Assembly: GCA_022791475.1 (NCBI GenBank)
Contig: JAAVZD010000074.1
Coordinates: 1 to 7,528, forward strand
Reading direction: 5' to 3'
DNA length: 7,528 nt
Origin: Clostridia bacterium
Lineage (GTDB): Bacteria > Bacillota_A > Clostridia > TANB77 > CAG-508
The position numbers and the translations under genes are program-made. Below the pieces are notes generated by a model that did no database searches, was not told where the DNA came from, and worked only from the letters and a program-made list of their open reading frames with translations. Of this stretch, positions 1 through 7,202 are shown piece by piece (position 1 is the first letter of the stretch; each line of letters opens with the position of its first letter).

Positions 1-785
1 AGCGGTTCGGACGTATCGACCGCATTGGCAGCAAAAACAAGGTGATCCAGCTGGTGAATTTCTGGCCGGATATGACGCTGGACGAATACATCAACCTGAA
101 ATCCCGTGTGGAGACCCGGATGAAGATATCCGTGATGACTTTCACCGGCGATGACGACTTGATTAACCCGGAAGAAAAAGGAGATCTGGAATACCGCAAG
201 CAGCAGTTGAAACGGCTCCAGGAGGAGGTGGTGGATATCGAAGATATGTCCACCGGTATCTCCATCATGGATCTGGGGCTGAATGAGTTCCGGCTTGACC
301 TGCTGGACTACATCAAAACCCACGGCGACCTGGCGAAAAAGCCCAAGGGACTCCATGCAGTAGTTTCCGCAACCGAGGAAAACCCGTCGGGCGTGATTTT
401 CGTCCTGCGCAACATCAACAACAGCGTCAATATTGACAATCAAAACCGTATCCACCCATTTTATATGGTCTATATCCGCACAGATGGTGAGGTGGTCTGT
501 GACTATCTGAATCCCAAAAAACTGCTGGATACCATCCGGTTATTGTGCCGAGGCAAGTCTGAACCAATTATGTCGCTGTGCGCAAAATTCAATGAGGAAA
601 CGGATGACGGCAGGAATATGAAGGAAGTGTCGCAGTTTCTTTCCGACGCAATCAACTCTATCATTGATGTGAAAGAAGAGAGCGACATTGACAGCCTGTT
701 CTCCGCTGGCGGCACTTCCGCACTGATGAATGCGGTATCCGGGCTGGATGATTTTGAATTGATTTGCTTTCTGGTGGTCAAATAA
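1..785 (+). CDS. SNF2-type (superfamily 2) helicase, C-terminal part only
   Basis: The reading frame is open from the left edge, so the gene starts outside the window; 260 complete codons are visible. The first residues, reading from bases 1-2 onward, give (Q)RFGRIDRIG. This matches helicase motif VI of Swi2/Snf2 proteins (QRxGRxxRxG), whose arginines contact ATP. A GTG at 42 lies inside this conserved stretch and is not a real start. The motif is followed by VIQLVNFWPDMTLDEYINLK, a typical end of the second RecA-like domain, and then by about 200 mostly polar residues with no motif I recognise. The stop at 783-785 is followed directly by the GGAGG of the DUF4391 gene, so the two are one operon. 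By family knowledge such helicases translocate on or remodel double-stranded DNA. Its task beside a type III restriction system is inference. The helicase class is well supported; the ATP-binding half cannot be seen. Confidence 0.8.
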   Translation, partial: RFGRIDRIGSKNKVIQLVNFWPDMTLDEYINLKSRVETRMKISVMTFTGDDDLINPEEKGDLEYRKQQLKRLQEEVVDIEDMSTGISIMDLGLNEFRLDLLDYIKTHGDLAKKPKGLHAVVSATEENPSGVIFVLRNINNSVNIDNQNRIHPFYMVYIRTDGEVVCDYLNPKKLLDTIRLLCRGKSEPIMSLCAKFNEETDDGRNMKEVSQFLSDAINSIIDVKEESDIDSLFSAGGTSALMNAVSGLDDFELICFLVVK

Positions 786-797
786 GGAGGTTCGGCC

Positions 798-1448
798 ATG
801 CTTGGTCTGCCTAAAAGTACCGAATTTAACCGGCGCATACAAAAGCAAAAGTTTTATGAAAATCTTACAGTTTCCTCAGCGATGAAGCGTGTCTTTGTGG
901 AGCAAATCAGGGTGATCTGGTGGCGCAACAAAATTGCTCCCGCCACGATGAACCTTGCCGCCGGAGAGACGGTGACAGAAATAGAAGTCTTCGAGATTTG
1001 CCTGTCCACGCCCCAGCTGGACGAGACTGTCCTGCGGCAGATTGACAAGGAGATACCTTACCACATCCTGTTTTTGCTGGAGTATGAGGGCAAGTATCAG
1101 GCATGGTTGGCCTACAAAGAGGCAGCAACCAGTGGGACGAACGCTTTCAAGGTGGGCAGTTACTACCATACCGATTGGATGGAGGAAGCCGCTCTGCCTC
1201 TTAAATTGGATGGGCTGAATACCGATAAGGTATATGAGAATTTCGTTCGGCAGATCGCCGGGGAAGCATTGACTTCCGGCGCGGGCGAGACGCTGAAAGA
1301 GTCGGTGGAACGGGATACCCACAGGCAGGAACTGCAAAAGCAAATCGCAGCACTGCAAGTGAAGGTTCGGCGGGAGAGGCAACTGAATAAACAGGTACAG
1401 TTGAATGCAGAATTAAAACAATTAAGGAGGCGACTTGATAACTTATGA
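798..1448 (+). CDS. DUF4391 domain-containing protein
   Basis: This 216-residue soluble protein has no signal peptide or membrane segment. The start is ATG 798, with GGAGG at 786-790 (7-base spacing) immediately after the helicase stop. The opening MLGLPKSTEFNRRI, the WWRNKIA segment (about 41-47), YHILFLLEY (88-96) and QAWLAYKE (101-108) fit what I recall of the DUF4391 family, which is typically found next to SNF2 helicases and type III Mod/Res genes. The last 50 residues (about 168-215) are rich in K, R, E, Q and L with heptad-like spacing and probably form a coiled coil, suggesting oligomerisation or a protein partner. No catalytic motif is evident and the biochemical role is unknown. The stop codon overlaps the next start in an ATGA arrangement (1445-1448), implying translational coupling. 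Position in the operon suggests an accessory part of the restriction system. The family call is from memory of the sequence pattern. Confidence 0.8.
   Translation: MLGLPKSTEFNRRIQKQKFYENLTVSSAMKRVFVEQIRVIWWRNKIAPATMNLAAGETVTEIEVFEICLSTPQLDETVLRQIDKEIPYHILFLLEYEGKYQAWLAYKEAATSGTNAFKVGSYYHTDWMEEAALPLKLDGLNTDKVYENFVRQIAGEALTSGAGETLKESVERDTHRQELQKQIAALQVKVRRERQLNKQVQLNAELKQLRRRLDNL
1426..1430 (+). promoter_or_regulatory. Shine-Dalgarno GGAGG with long spacing, upstream of the membrane-protein gene
   Basis: GGAGG lies inside the last codons of the DUF4391 gene, 14 bases before ATG 1445. That is longer than the usual 5-9 bases, so translation of the membrane protein may depend mostly on termination-reinitiation at the ATGA overlap. 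No better in-frame start is visible nearer the site. Confidence 0.45.
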
Positions 1449-2011
1449 GAAAAAATAACATTGCATTATACATAGCAATTGGTTTATCTGGATTATCAAT
1501 CGTTTCTCTTTTGGTTTGTATAAATCAGCAAATAACGGTTTCTTTGTCTCTTGCAACACTGCTGTTTACAATTGCCCAAACAATAGAGTCAAAAGCAAAT
1601 TATATGGATGAGGATATGCAAAATGCAATGGATGTCGCAAATAAAGTGGGAAATTTTAACTTTAACGATGAAATGATGGTGTTTTTTAAGGCGTGGATGA
1701 AATATGATACATCTAATATAAAGAAAAAATGGATGGAGCAAGCTGTAATTGCAATAAATTGTGTAGCCTTTATGGTGCTGTTTGTTGGCTTTGCAATTCC
1801 GATAACAATACCAGATCAATTGAGTACAGCTGTATCAATTTTATCAACGGCACTGCTATTTTTGAGTATTTGGCTCGTTGACAGACAGCAGCAACGAAAA
1901 GAGCAGTGGAACGAAGTGTTGATGCTATCCCTGATTGGTAAAAACACTACTCCAAATACCATACTAGTGGAGGAACCTGAAAATGGACAAGCTGAAAATG
2001 GAAACCCCTGA
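1445..2011 (+). CDS. Unrecognised four-helix membrane protein
   Basis: I do not recognise the family of this 188-residue protein. Four hydrophobic stretches are clear: about 6-25, 32-47, 99-120 and 126-145. They form two hairpins separated by a polar loop (about 48-98) rich in D, E, N, K and M. A charged tail begins VDRQQQRKEQ at 145-154. The basic start (MRKNN) and the basic residues after helix 4 suggest N-in/C-in topology with the central loop also cytoplasmic. The start overlaps the DUF4391 stop, and the last 29 bases overlap the start of mod, so it is embedded in the operon. Its base composition is clearly more AT-rich than its neighbours: 18 of 60 bases are G or C at 1681-1740 by hand count. 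This suggests recent acquisition, perhaps together with the AT-rich middle of mod. It could be a membrane-acting accessory or effector of the defence locus, or an unrelated passenger; the sequence does not decide. Confidence 0.7.
   Translation: MRKNNIALYIAIGLSGLSIVSLLVCINQQITVSLSLATLLFTIAQTIESKANYMDEDMQNAMDVANKVGNFNFNDEMMVFFKAWMKYDTSNIKKKWMEQAVIAINCVAFMVLFVGFAIPITIPDQLSTAVSILSTALLFLSIWLVDRQQQRKEQWNEVLMLSLIGKNTTPNTILVEEPENGQAENGNP
1969..1973 (+). promoter_or_regulatory. Shine-Dalgarno that sets the mod start
   Basis: GGAGG within the 3' end of the membrane-protein gene lies 9 bases before ATG 1983. It supports 1983 as the mod start rather than the in-frame ATG at 1998. The N-terminus it gives, MDKLKM, also fits the usual opening of this Mod family. 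Confidence 0.65.
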
Positions 2012-2370
2012 CTTAACCCAATCCAACATCGAAAAACTCGCCGCCCTGTTCCCCGCCTGCGTGACCGAAGCCCAGGGTGAGGACGTGAAGCTGAAAAAGG
2101 CGGTCAATTTTGAACTGCTGCGGCAGATGCTGTCCGACGTGGTGCTGGAGGGCGATGAAGCCTACGAATTTACCTGGGTGGGCAAGAAGGCCGCTATCGT
2201 AGAGACCCACAAGCCCATCCGCAAGACCCTGCGCCCCTGCCCGGCGGAGAGCGTGAACTGGGACAGCACCGAGAACCTCTACATTGAGGGCGACAACTTG
2301 GAAGTGCTGAAGCTCTTGCAGGAGAGTTACTTGGGCAAGGTGAAGATGATCTACATTGACCCGCCCTACA

Positions 2371-3370
2371 ATACCGGAAGTGATAGATTTATTTATCCAG
2401 ATGATTATGGAATGAGCCAGGATGACTATGTTGAAATGTCTGGTTCATATGATGAAGATGGAAATAAAGTTTTTACTGAGAATACAAATGGCAACCCCAG
2501 ATATCATTCAAAATGGTGTTCAATGATATATCAGAGGTTATTTCTTGCTCGCAATTTCTTGACTGATGATGGCGCTATTTTTATCAGCATAGACGATAAG
2601 GAACAGGAAAACCTTAAAAAGATTTGTGATGAAATCTTTGGTGCTTCTAACTTTATTTCAACTGTTGTTTGGCAGCATAGCATTCAACCGAAAGGATATC
2701 TCGGAACCTTTTCTATGCAGCACAGCTATGTGATGATATATTGTAAAGATATCACTGCTTTTAAGCTTGGTAGTTTAGAAAGAACCGATGAGGACAATAA
2801 GGCCTATTCCAATCCTGACAATGATCCAAAAGGGCCGTGGCGTAGTGGCGATGTAAGAAATGCGCTATACCGCCCCAATCTGATTTACGATATTATTTCT
2901 CCAAGTGGAAAAGTAATTAAGCCTTGTGAGAACGGATGGCGATGGAGCAAAGAAACAGTTGCGGAAAAGATTAAGACCGGAGAAATCATTTTTAGTCAGG
3001 ATGAGACACGAATTATAAGAAAATCTATCTTTCTTCTCTTGAGGGCAGAGCCCCCGAGACAATTTGGTTTGGGAAAGATGTCGGCACAACACGAGAAGGA
3101 GTTTCTGAACTAAAGCAACTTTTTGGGCAAGCGCTTTTTGACACCCCCAAGGCCACGCGCCTTATTGAGCGTTGTATTACACTTATGAATGATCCCGATA
3201 TGCTTATTATGGACTTTTTTTCTGGAAGTGCAACTACAGCAGATGCTGTTATGAAAATGAATATTAAAGATGGAGGACATCGTATTTATATCCAAATTCA
3301 ATTTCCCGAAAATTGCGACGAGAAGAGTCTGGCACATAAGCAAGGATTTGAAACAATAAGTGAAGTCGGT
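2371..3370 (+). other. AT-rich central cassette of mod (probable swapped specificity region)
   Basis: Base composition changes sharply inside one gene. Hand counts give 41 of 60 G+C at 2221-2280, 22 of 60 at 2401-2460, and 42 of 60 at 3541-3600. The drop begins immediately after the DPPYNTG motif, and GC-rich sequence returns at about 3370 (KERIRRAARK). In type III Mods the central part holds the target-recognition domain, known in several species to be exchanged by recombination between conserved ends. I infer that this is an imported allele; the borders are approximate to some tens of bases. Confidence 0.6.
3020..3023 (+). other. Frameshift site in mod (run of four A)
   Basis: In the upstream frame the codons read ATA AGA AAA TCT (IIRKS). 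With one more A they would read AGA AAA ATC TAT (RKIY), which restores the family-like TRIIRKIYLSSL. The second frame is open only from 3005, after a TGA at 3002-3004, so the shift must lie at or after 3005 and before the first frame's stop at 3111. Loss of one A from a run of five is the simplest cause. Confidence 0.75.
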
Positions 3371-3836
3371 AAAGAGCGCATCCGCCGTGCCGCCAGGAAA
3401 ATCGCCGCGGACAATCCCGGCAAGCCCTTTGATAGCGGATTTCGTGTGTTCAAGCTGGACGACACCAACATGACCGACGTCTATTACTCCGCCGGGGAGT
3501 ACACTCAGGACTTGCTGTCCCAGTTGGTGAGCAACATCAAGCCCGACCGCACCGACCTGGATCTGCTGTTCGGCTGTCTGCTGGAGTGGGGCCTGCCGCT
3601 TTCCATGCCCTACACCTCCGAGCAGATCGAGGGCTGCACCGTCCACACCTACAACGACGGCGACCTGATCGCCTGCTTTGACGAGAATATCCCCGATAGC
3701 GTTATCAAGGAGATTGCCAAGCGTCAGCCCCTCCGGGCCGTCTTCCGTGACAGCAGCTTTGCCGATAGCCCCGCCAAAATCAATGTGGGCGAGATTTTCA
3801 AAATGCTGGCCCCGGATACAAGAGTGAAGGTACTGT

Positions 3837-3840
3837 GAGG
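3837..3840 (+). promoter_or_regulatory. Shine-Dalgarno overlapping the mod stop; decides the res start
   Basis: The GAGG overlapping the mod TGA (3836-3838) lies 9 bases before ATG 3850. An in-frame GTG at 3835 sits on the site itself and would add only five residues (VRCGS). The MRIQYKHQKFQADA start from 3850 also fits family N-termini better. Confidence 0.6.
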
Positions 3841-3849
3841 TGCGGTTCT

Positions 3850-6800
3850 ATGAGGATACAGTACAAACACCAGAAATTTCAGGCGGATGCCGCAAAAGCG
3901 GTAGTTGATGTCTTTGCTGGACAGCCCTATCTAACTCCCATCTATATGGTGGACAAGGGCATTACGACTCAATATGCAGACCAGTCGGAAGAGCTGCAAA
4001 TAGCGGACATGGATTTCACCGGCTTCAGCAACCAGAGGATTGTACCGGAGTTATCCGACCAGCGGATTCTGGAGCAGCTGAACAAAATTCAGCGCACAAA
4101 TCAGATCAAACCGTCGGACAAGCTGGAGGGACGGGCCAACGGCTACAATCTCACCATTGAGATGGAGACCGGCGTGGGCAAGACCTATACTTACATCAAG
4201 ACCATGTTCGAGCTGAACAAGCACTACGGCTGGAGCAAGTTTATTGTGGTGGTTCCCAGCGTAGCCATTCGGGAGGGTGTGTATAAGTCCTTTGAGATGA
4301 CCCAAGAGCATTTTGCCGAGGAGTACGGGAAAAAGATACGCTTTTTCATCTATAACTCCGCCCAACTCACTGAAATCGACCGCTTCGCGTCGGACAGCTC
4401 CATCAACGTGATGATTATCAATTCCCAGGCATTCAATGCAAAAGGCAAGGATGCCCGCCGGATTTACATGAAGCTGGATGAATTTCGTTCCCGCCGGCCC
4501 ATTGATATTATCGCTAAAACCAACCCGATTCTGATCATTGACGAACCCCAGTCGGTGGAGGGTAAACAGACCAGAGAGCGGTTGAAAGAATTTCATCCAT
4601 TGCTGACCTTGCGCTATTCCGCCACCCATAAAAGCGACAGCATCTATAACATGGTGTTCCGCCTGGATGCTATGGAGGCTTACAACCGGCGGCTGGTCAA
4701 GAAAATCGCGGTAAAGGGTATCACCGAATCGGGAAGCACCGCCACCGACAGCTACCTTTATCTGGAGAGCATCAATCTGTCCAAAAGCGACCCCACCGCC
4801 ACCTTGCAGTTCGAAGTAAAGATGGCTAGCGGCGCTCCGAAGAAAAAGAGCCGCATCGTCAAAATCGGAGACAATCTTTACGACTATTCCGGCGGACTGG
4901 AGGAATATAGAAACAGCTTTGTTGTCAAGCAGATCGACGGTCGGGACGACTCGGTGGAGTTTCTGAACGGCATCAAGATTTTTGCCGGGGATGTTATTGG
5001 AGCCGTGGACGAGGACCAGCTGCGGCGCATTCAGATTCGGGAGACGATTCTCTCCCACATCCAGCGGGAGCGCCAGCTGTTTTACAAAGGCATTAAGGTG
5101 CTTTCCTTGTTCTTTATCGATGAAGTAGCAAACTACCGGGAATATGATGCGGCAGGCCAGCCGGTCAATGGCAAATATGCCGCTATGTTTGAGGAGGAAT
5201 ATGCGGATGTCATAGGAACTATGCAGCTTGCCATTGGCGATGACGAGTATCTCAGGCACTTGCAGTCCATCCCTGCCGCAAAGACCCACGCGGGCTATTT
5301 TTCGGTGGACGGCAAGGGCAAAATGGTCAATTCCAAAGTTGGCCGCAAGGAAACCACCTCCGACGATGTGAGCGCTTACGAGCTGATTATGAAGAACAAG
5401 GAGTTGCTGCTGGATCGTGACCCGGTTCGATCCCCTGTGCGGTTCATCTTTTCCCATTCCGCTCTGCGGGAGGGGTGGGACAACCCAAATGTGTTCCAGA
5501 TCTGCACCTTGAAGCAGAGCGGCAACGATGTCCGCAAGCGCCAGGAGGTCGGGCGTGGCCTGCGCCTGTGTGTCAACCAGAGTGGCGAGCGGATGGATAC
5601 CAATGTCCTTGGTAACGACGTGCATAACATCAACATCCTCACTGTCATTGCCAGTGAGAGCTACGACTCTTTTGCCAAAGGCCTGCAAACGGAGATGGCC
5701 GAGGCGGTTGCCGACCGTCCCCACGCTGTTACGGTTGACCTATTTGTTGGCAAGGTTATCAAAGATGAACAAGGCAACGAGCAGGTTATCGACCAGGACA
5801 CGGCTACTGCCATCCACTTCGATATGATCGTCAACGGCTATATCGACCGCAAGGGCGCGCTGACTGACAAATATTATGAAGATAAGGCAAACGGCAAAAT
5901 CAAAGTAGCGGAAGAAGTCGCAGACTCCGCCGTTTCTGTGCTTGCGATCATTGATTCTGTTTATGACGCTCGCAGCATGCAGCCGGAAAATGCCCGCAGC
6001 AACAATGTGGAACTGCAGGTGGATGAGGACAAATTGGCTATGCCGGAGTTTAGAGCGCTGTGGTCAAAAATCAACGCCAAATCTGTCTATATTGTAGATT
6101 TTGATACAGAGGAACTGATTCAAAAAGCCATTGCCGCACTAAACAGCAAACTGCGCGTCTCCAAAATTCACTTTCAAGTAGAGACCGGAGCGATGACGGC
6201 TATCCGATCCAAAGAGGAATTATTGTCCGGTGCATCTTTTGTGAAAGAAGAATCCGCCAGCTACGGTGTGACTATAAGGGCAAATTCTAATGTAAAGTAT
6301 GATTTGATTGGAAAGCTGGTCGATGAAACCGGGTTGACACGCAAAGCTCTTGTCACTATTTTGAAGGGTATCCAGCCTGCTGTGTTCAATCAGTTTAAGG
6401 ATAACCCGGAGGAGTTTATCATCAGAGCCGCGGCCCTCATCAACGATGAAAAAGCAACGGCGGTCATTGAGCATATCACGTATGATGTTCTGGATAACCA
6501 TTACGACACAGATGTCTTTACTGATCCGACTATCAAGGGCAGGCTTGGTGTAAACGCAATGAAGGCCCAAAAGCACCTGTACGACCATGTCGTATATGAC
6601 TCGACCGGGGAGCGGGATTTTGCTGCCGAACTTGATATAAACACTAATGTGGCGGTTTATGTGAAACTGCCAGATGGATTTTATATTGCAACGCCGGTCG
6701 GCCATTATAACCCGGATTGGGCTATCGCCTTCTATGAGGGAAATGTCAAACACGTTTATTTTGTGGCGGAAACAAAAGGCTCTTTGCGTTCCATGCAATT

Positions 6801-6924
6801 GCGGCTGATCGAGCAATCCAAAATCCACTGCGCCAGAGAACACTTCAAGGCCATTTCCGGTGACAATGTGGTCTACGATGTAGTAGACAGTTATCAATCG
6901 CTGTTAGAAAAGGTTATGAGGTAA
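3850..6924 (+). CDS. res: Type III restriction endonuclease subunit (Res), helicase-nuclease
   Basis: This intact 1024-residue protein, counted from ATG 3850, couples ATP hydrolysis to DNA translocation and cleavage in complex with Mod. Superfamily 2 motifs are in order: Walker A ETGVGKT (106-112, K111), motif Ia VVPSVAIREG, motif II DEPQ (231-234), motif III SAT (257-259), motif V ALREGWDNP (538-546) and motif VI QEVGRGLRL (565-573). A long segment without recognised motifs follows. Near the end is a PD-(D/E)xK nuclease signature, NPDW with D956, then ETK with E974 and K976. All the key residues I checked are present. The length is near that of known type III Res subunits. In this family Res relies on Mod for site recognition, cleaving about 25-27 bp from one of two head-to-head sites. 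With mod frameshifted, Res should be idle unless another Mod is supplied. It starts 11 bases after the mod stop and is the last gene of the operon. Confidence 0.95.
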   Translation: MRIQYKHQKFQADAAKAVVDVFAGQPYLTPIYMVDKGITTQYADQSEELQIADMDFTGFSNQRIVPELSDQRILEQLNKIQRTNQIKPSDKLEGRANGYNLTIEMETGVGKTYTYIKTMFELNKHYGWSKFIVVVPSVAIREGVYKSFEMTQEHFAEEYGKKIRFFIYNSAQLTEIDRFASDSSINVMIINSQAFNAKGKDARRIYMKLDEFRSRRPIDIIAKTNPILIIDEPQSVEGKQTRERLKEFHPLLTLRYSATHKSDSIYNMVFRLDAMEAYNRRLVKKIAVKGITESGSTATDSYLYLESINLSKSDPTATLQFEVKMASGAPKKKSRIVKIGDNLYDYSGGLEEYRNSFVVKQIDGRDDSVEFLNGIKIFAGDVIGAVDEDQLRRIQIRETILSHIQRERQLFYKGIKVLSLFFIDEVANYREYDAAGQPVNGKYAAMFEEEYADVIGTMQLAIGDDEYLRHLQSIPAAKTHAGYFSVDGKGKMVNSKVGRKETTSDDVSAYELIMKNKELLLDRDPVRSPVRFIFSHSALREGWDNPNVFQICTLKQSGNDVRKRQEVGRGLRLCVNQSGERMDTNVLGNDVHNINILTVIASESYDSFAKGLQTEMAEAVADRPHAVTVDLFVGKVIKDEQGNEQVIDQDTATAIHFDMIVNGYIDRKGALTDKYYEDKANGKIKVAEEVADSAVSVLAIIDSVYDARSMQPENARSNNVELQVDEDKLAMPEFRALWSKINAKSVYIVDFDTEELIQKAIAALNSKLRVSKIHFQVETGAMTAIRSKEELLSGASFVKEESASYGVTIRANSNVKYDLIGKLVDETGLTRKALVTILKGIQPAVFNQFKDNPEEFIIRAAALINDEKATAVIEHITYDVLDNHYDTDVFTDPTIKGRLGVNAMKAQKHLYDHVVYDSTGERDFAAELDINTNVAVYVKLPDGFYIATPVGHYNPDWAIAFYEGNVKHVYFVAETKGSLRSMQLRLIEQSKIHCAREHFKAISGDNVVYDVVDSYQSLLEKVMR

Positions 6925-7000
6925 TTGCTCCCATAATTGAAAACTCCCCGCTGCGGAAATAATTCAATATTTATCAACGATTTTGTTTGGGAGAGCACAG

Positions 7001-7090
7001 ATGCTAAAGAAAAAGTCCAAAGTTCTTCACGTTATTCAGAGCATACAGAATACAACTATGTTTTCGCTGACTTACAAAAAATGTAAATAA
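7001..7090 (+). CDS. Possible small peptide gene, 29 residues
   Basis: ATG 7001 is preceded by GGGAG at 6989-6993 with 7-base spacing. It opens a frame of 29 residues beginning MLKKKSKVLHVIQS, with seven lysines and no membrane helix. A weak promoter-like TTGAAA at 6937-6942, with AT-rich sequence from about 6960, lies upstream. The TAA (7088-7090) abuts the GGAGG of a second mini-frame. I do not recognise the peptide. It could be a leader peptide, a small protein, a degraded gene end, or chance. Only the Shine-Dalgarno and the arrangement argue for it. Confidence 0.25.
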   Translation: MLKKKSKVLHVIQSIQNTTMFSLTYKKCK

Positions 7091-7137
7091 GGAGGCAAAT
7101 GGAAAGTAAACTTGTGATTGCCTCCAAGATGAATTAA
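7091..7137 (+). promoter_or_regulatory. Hairpin hiding a Shine-Dalgarno, with a 12-codon mini-frame
   Basis: GGAGGCAA (7091-7098) pairs perfectly with TTGCCTCC (7118-7125) across a 19-base loop. The left arm contains a GGAGG placed just before ATG 7099, which would encode only MESKLVIASKMN before TAA at 7135-7137. The spacing of 3 bases is short. The right arm lies within the mini-frame, so the ribosome site would be buried in the folded RNA. This resembles a translational attenuator in form, but no regulated gene follows on this strand, so any function is speculative. Confidence 0.3.
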
Positions 7138-7138
7138 A

Positions 7139-7180
7139 TTGTGGGAGTGATAAGCGACAATCACTCCCACAAAATTTTAT
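7139..7180. terminator. Probable bidirectional transcription terminator
   Basis: TTGTGGGAGTGAT (7139-7151) and ATCACTCCCACAA (7160-7172) form a perfect 13-bp stem with an 8-base loop. On the + strand it is followed by AATTTTAT, and on the - strand by TTTAATTC. The U-rich tails are modest on both sides. It lies between the rightward operon and the leftward yaaA-family gene, which converge here, so it can serve both. Confidence 0.8.
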
Positions 7181-7202
7181 GCAAAGCTACCGAGAAAGCG
7201 GC

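Larger units (their letters stand above)
1983..3838 (+). pseudogene. mod: Type III restriction-modification DNA methyltransferase (Mod), frameshifted
   Basis: An intact protein would be an N6-adenine DNA methyltransferase that also provides site recognition for the type III Mod-Res complex. The first frame (1983-3113, 376 residues) carries the N-terminal family signature, including LFPACVTEAQG, and the catalytic motif IV IDPPYNTG (D126-P-P-Y129). At about 3020-3023 the homologous frame moves back one base. The continuation runs KIYLSSLEGRAPETIWFGK, then the SAM-binding motif I DFFSGSATTADAV (bases 3212-3250), and ends at 3838. DPPY before FSGS is the beta-class order used by type III Mods. 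Joined, the product would be 618 residues, a normal length. The first frame alone stops at 3111-3113 and lacks motif I; the 3' part has an ATG at 3185 but no Shine-Dalgarno, so neither piece should be active. The middle (about 2371-3370) is AT-rich between GC-rich ends. A sequencing or assembly error in the A-run is an alternative to true mutation. Confidence 0.88.

Noticed and set aside
1977..2002. An 11-base direct repeat (CTGAAAATGGA at 1977 and 1992) at the mod start, a possible insertion footprint or second start.
   Set aside because: It is only a 15-base tandem resemblance that falls within codons for the normal family N-terminus (MDKLKM). No matching copy is seen at the other end of the membrane-protein gene.
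3215..3221. Run of seven T inside mod motif I, a possible phase-variation tract.
   Set aside because: The frame is maintained across it (DFFSGS), and the homologous frame change happens about 190 bases earlier. Seven T can arise from adjacent Phe codons by chance.
3212..3250. Motif I reads FSGSAT instead of the textbook FxGxGT, which might mean a lost SAM site.
   Set aside because: As I recall, FSGSATTA is a common form in type III Mods of this group, so it is not evidence of inactivity.
4051..5724. A long open frame of 557 codons on the - strand opposite res.
   Set aside because: It is a shadow of the high-quality res frame, has no recognisable motifs, and lies entirely inside a gene with all its helicase motifs in order.
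5528..5827. A + strand frame of 99 codons inside res.
   Set aside because: It is an out-of-frame shadow rich in Arg, Ser and Ala with no family resemblance; the res frame is continuous through it.
6943..6955. CCGCTGCGG after the res stop, a possible terminator stem.
   Set aside because: The stem is only three base pairs with a tiny loop and no T-run; the 13-bp hairpin at 7139-7172 is far stronger.
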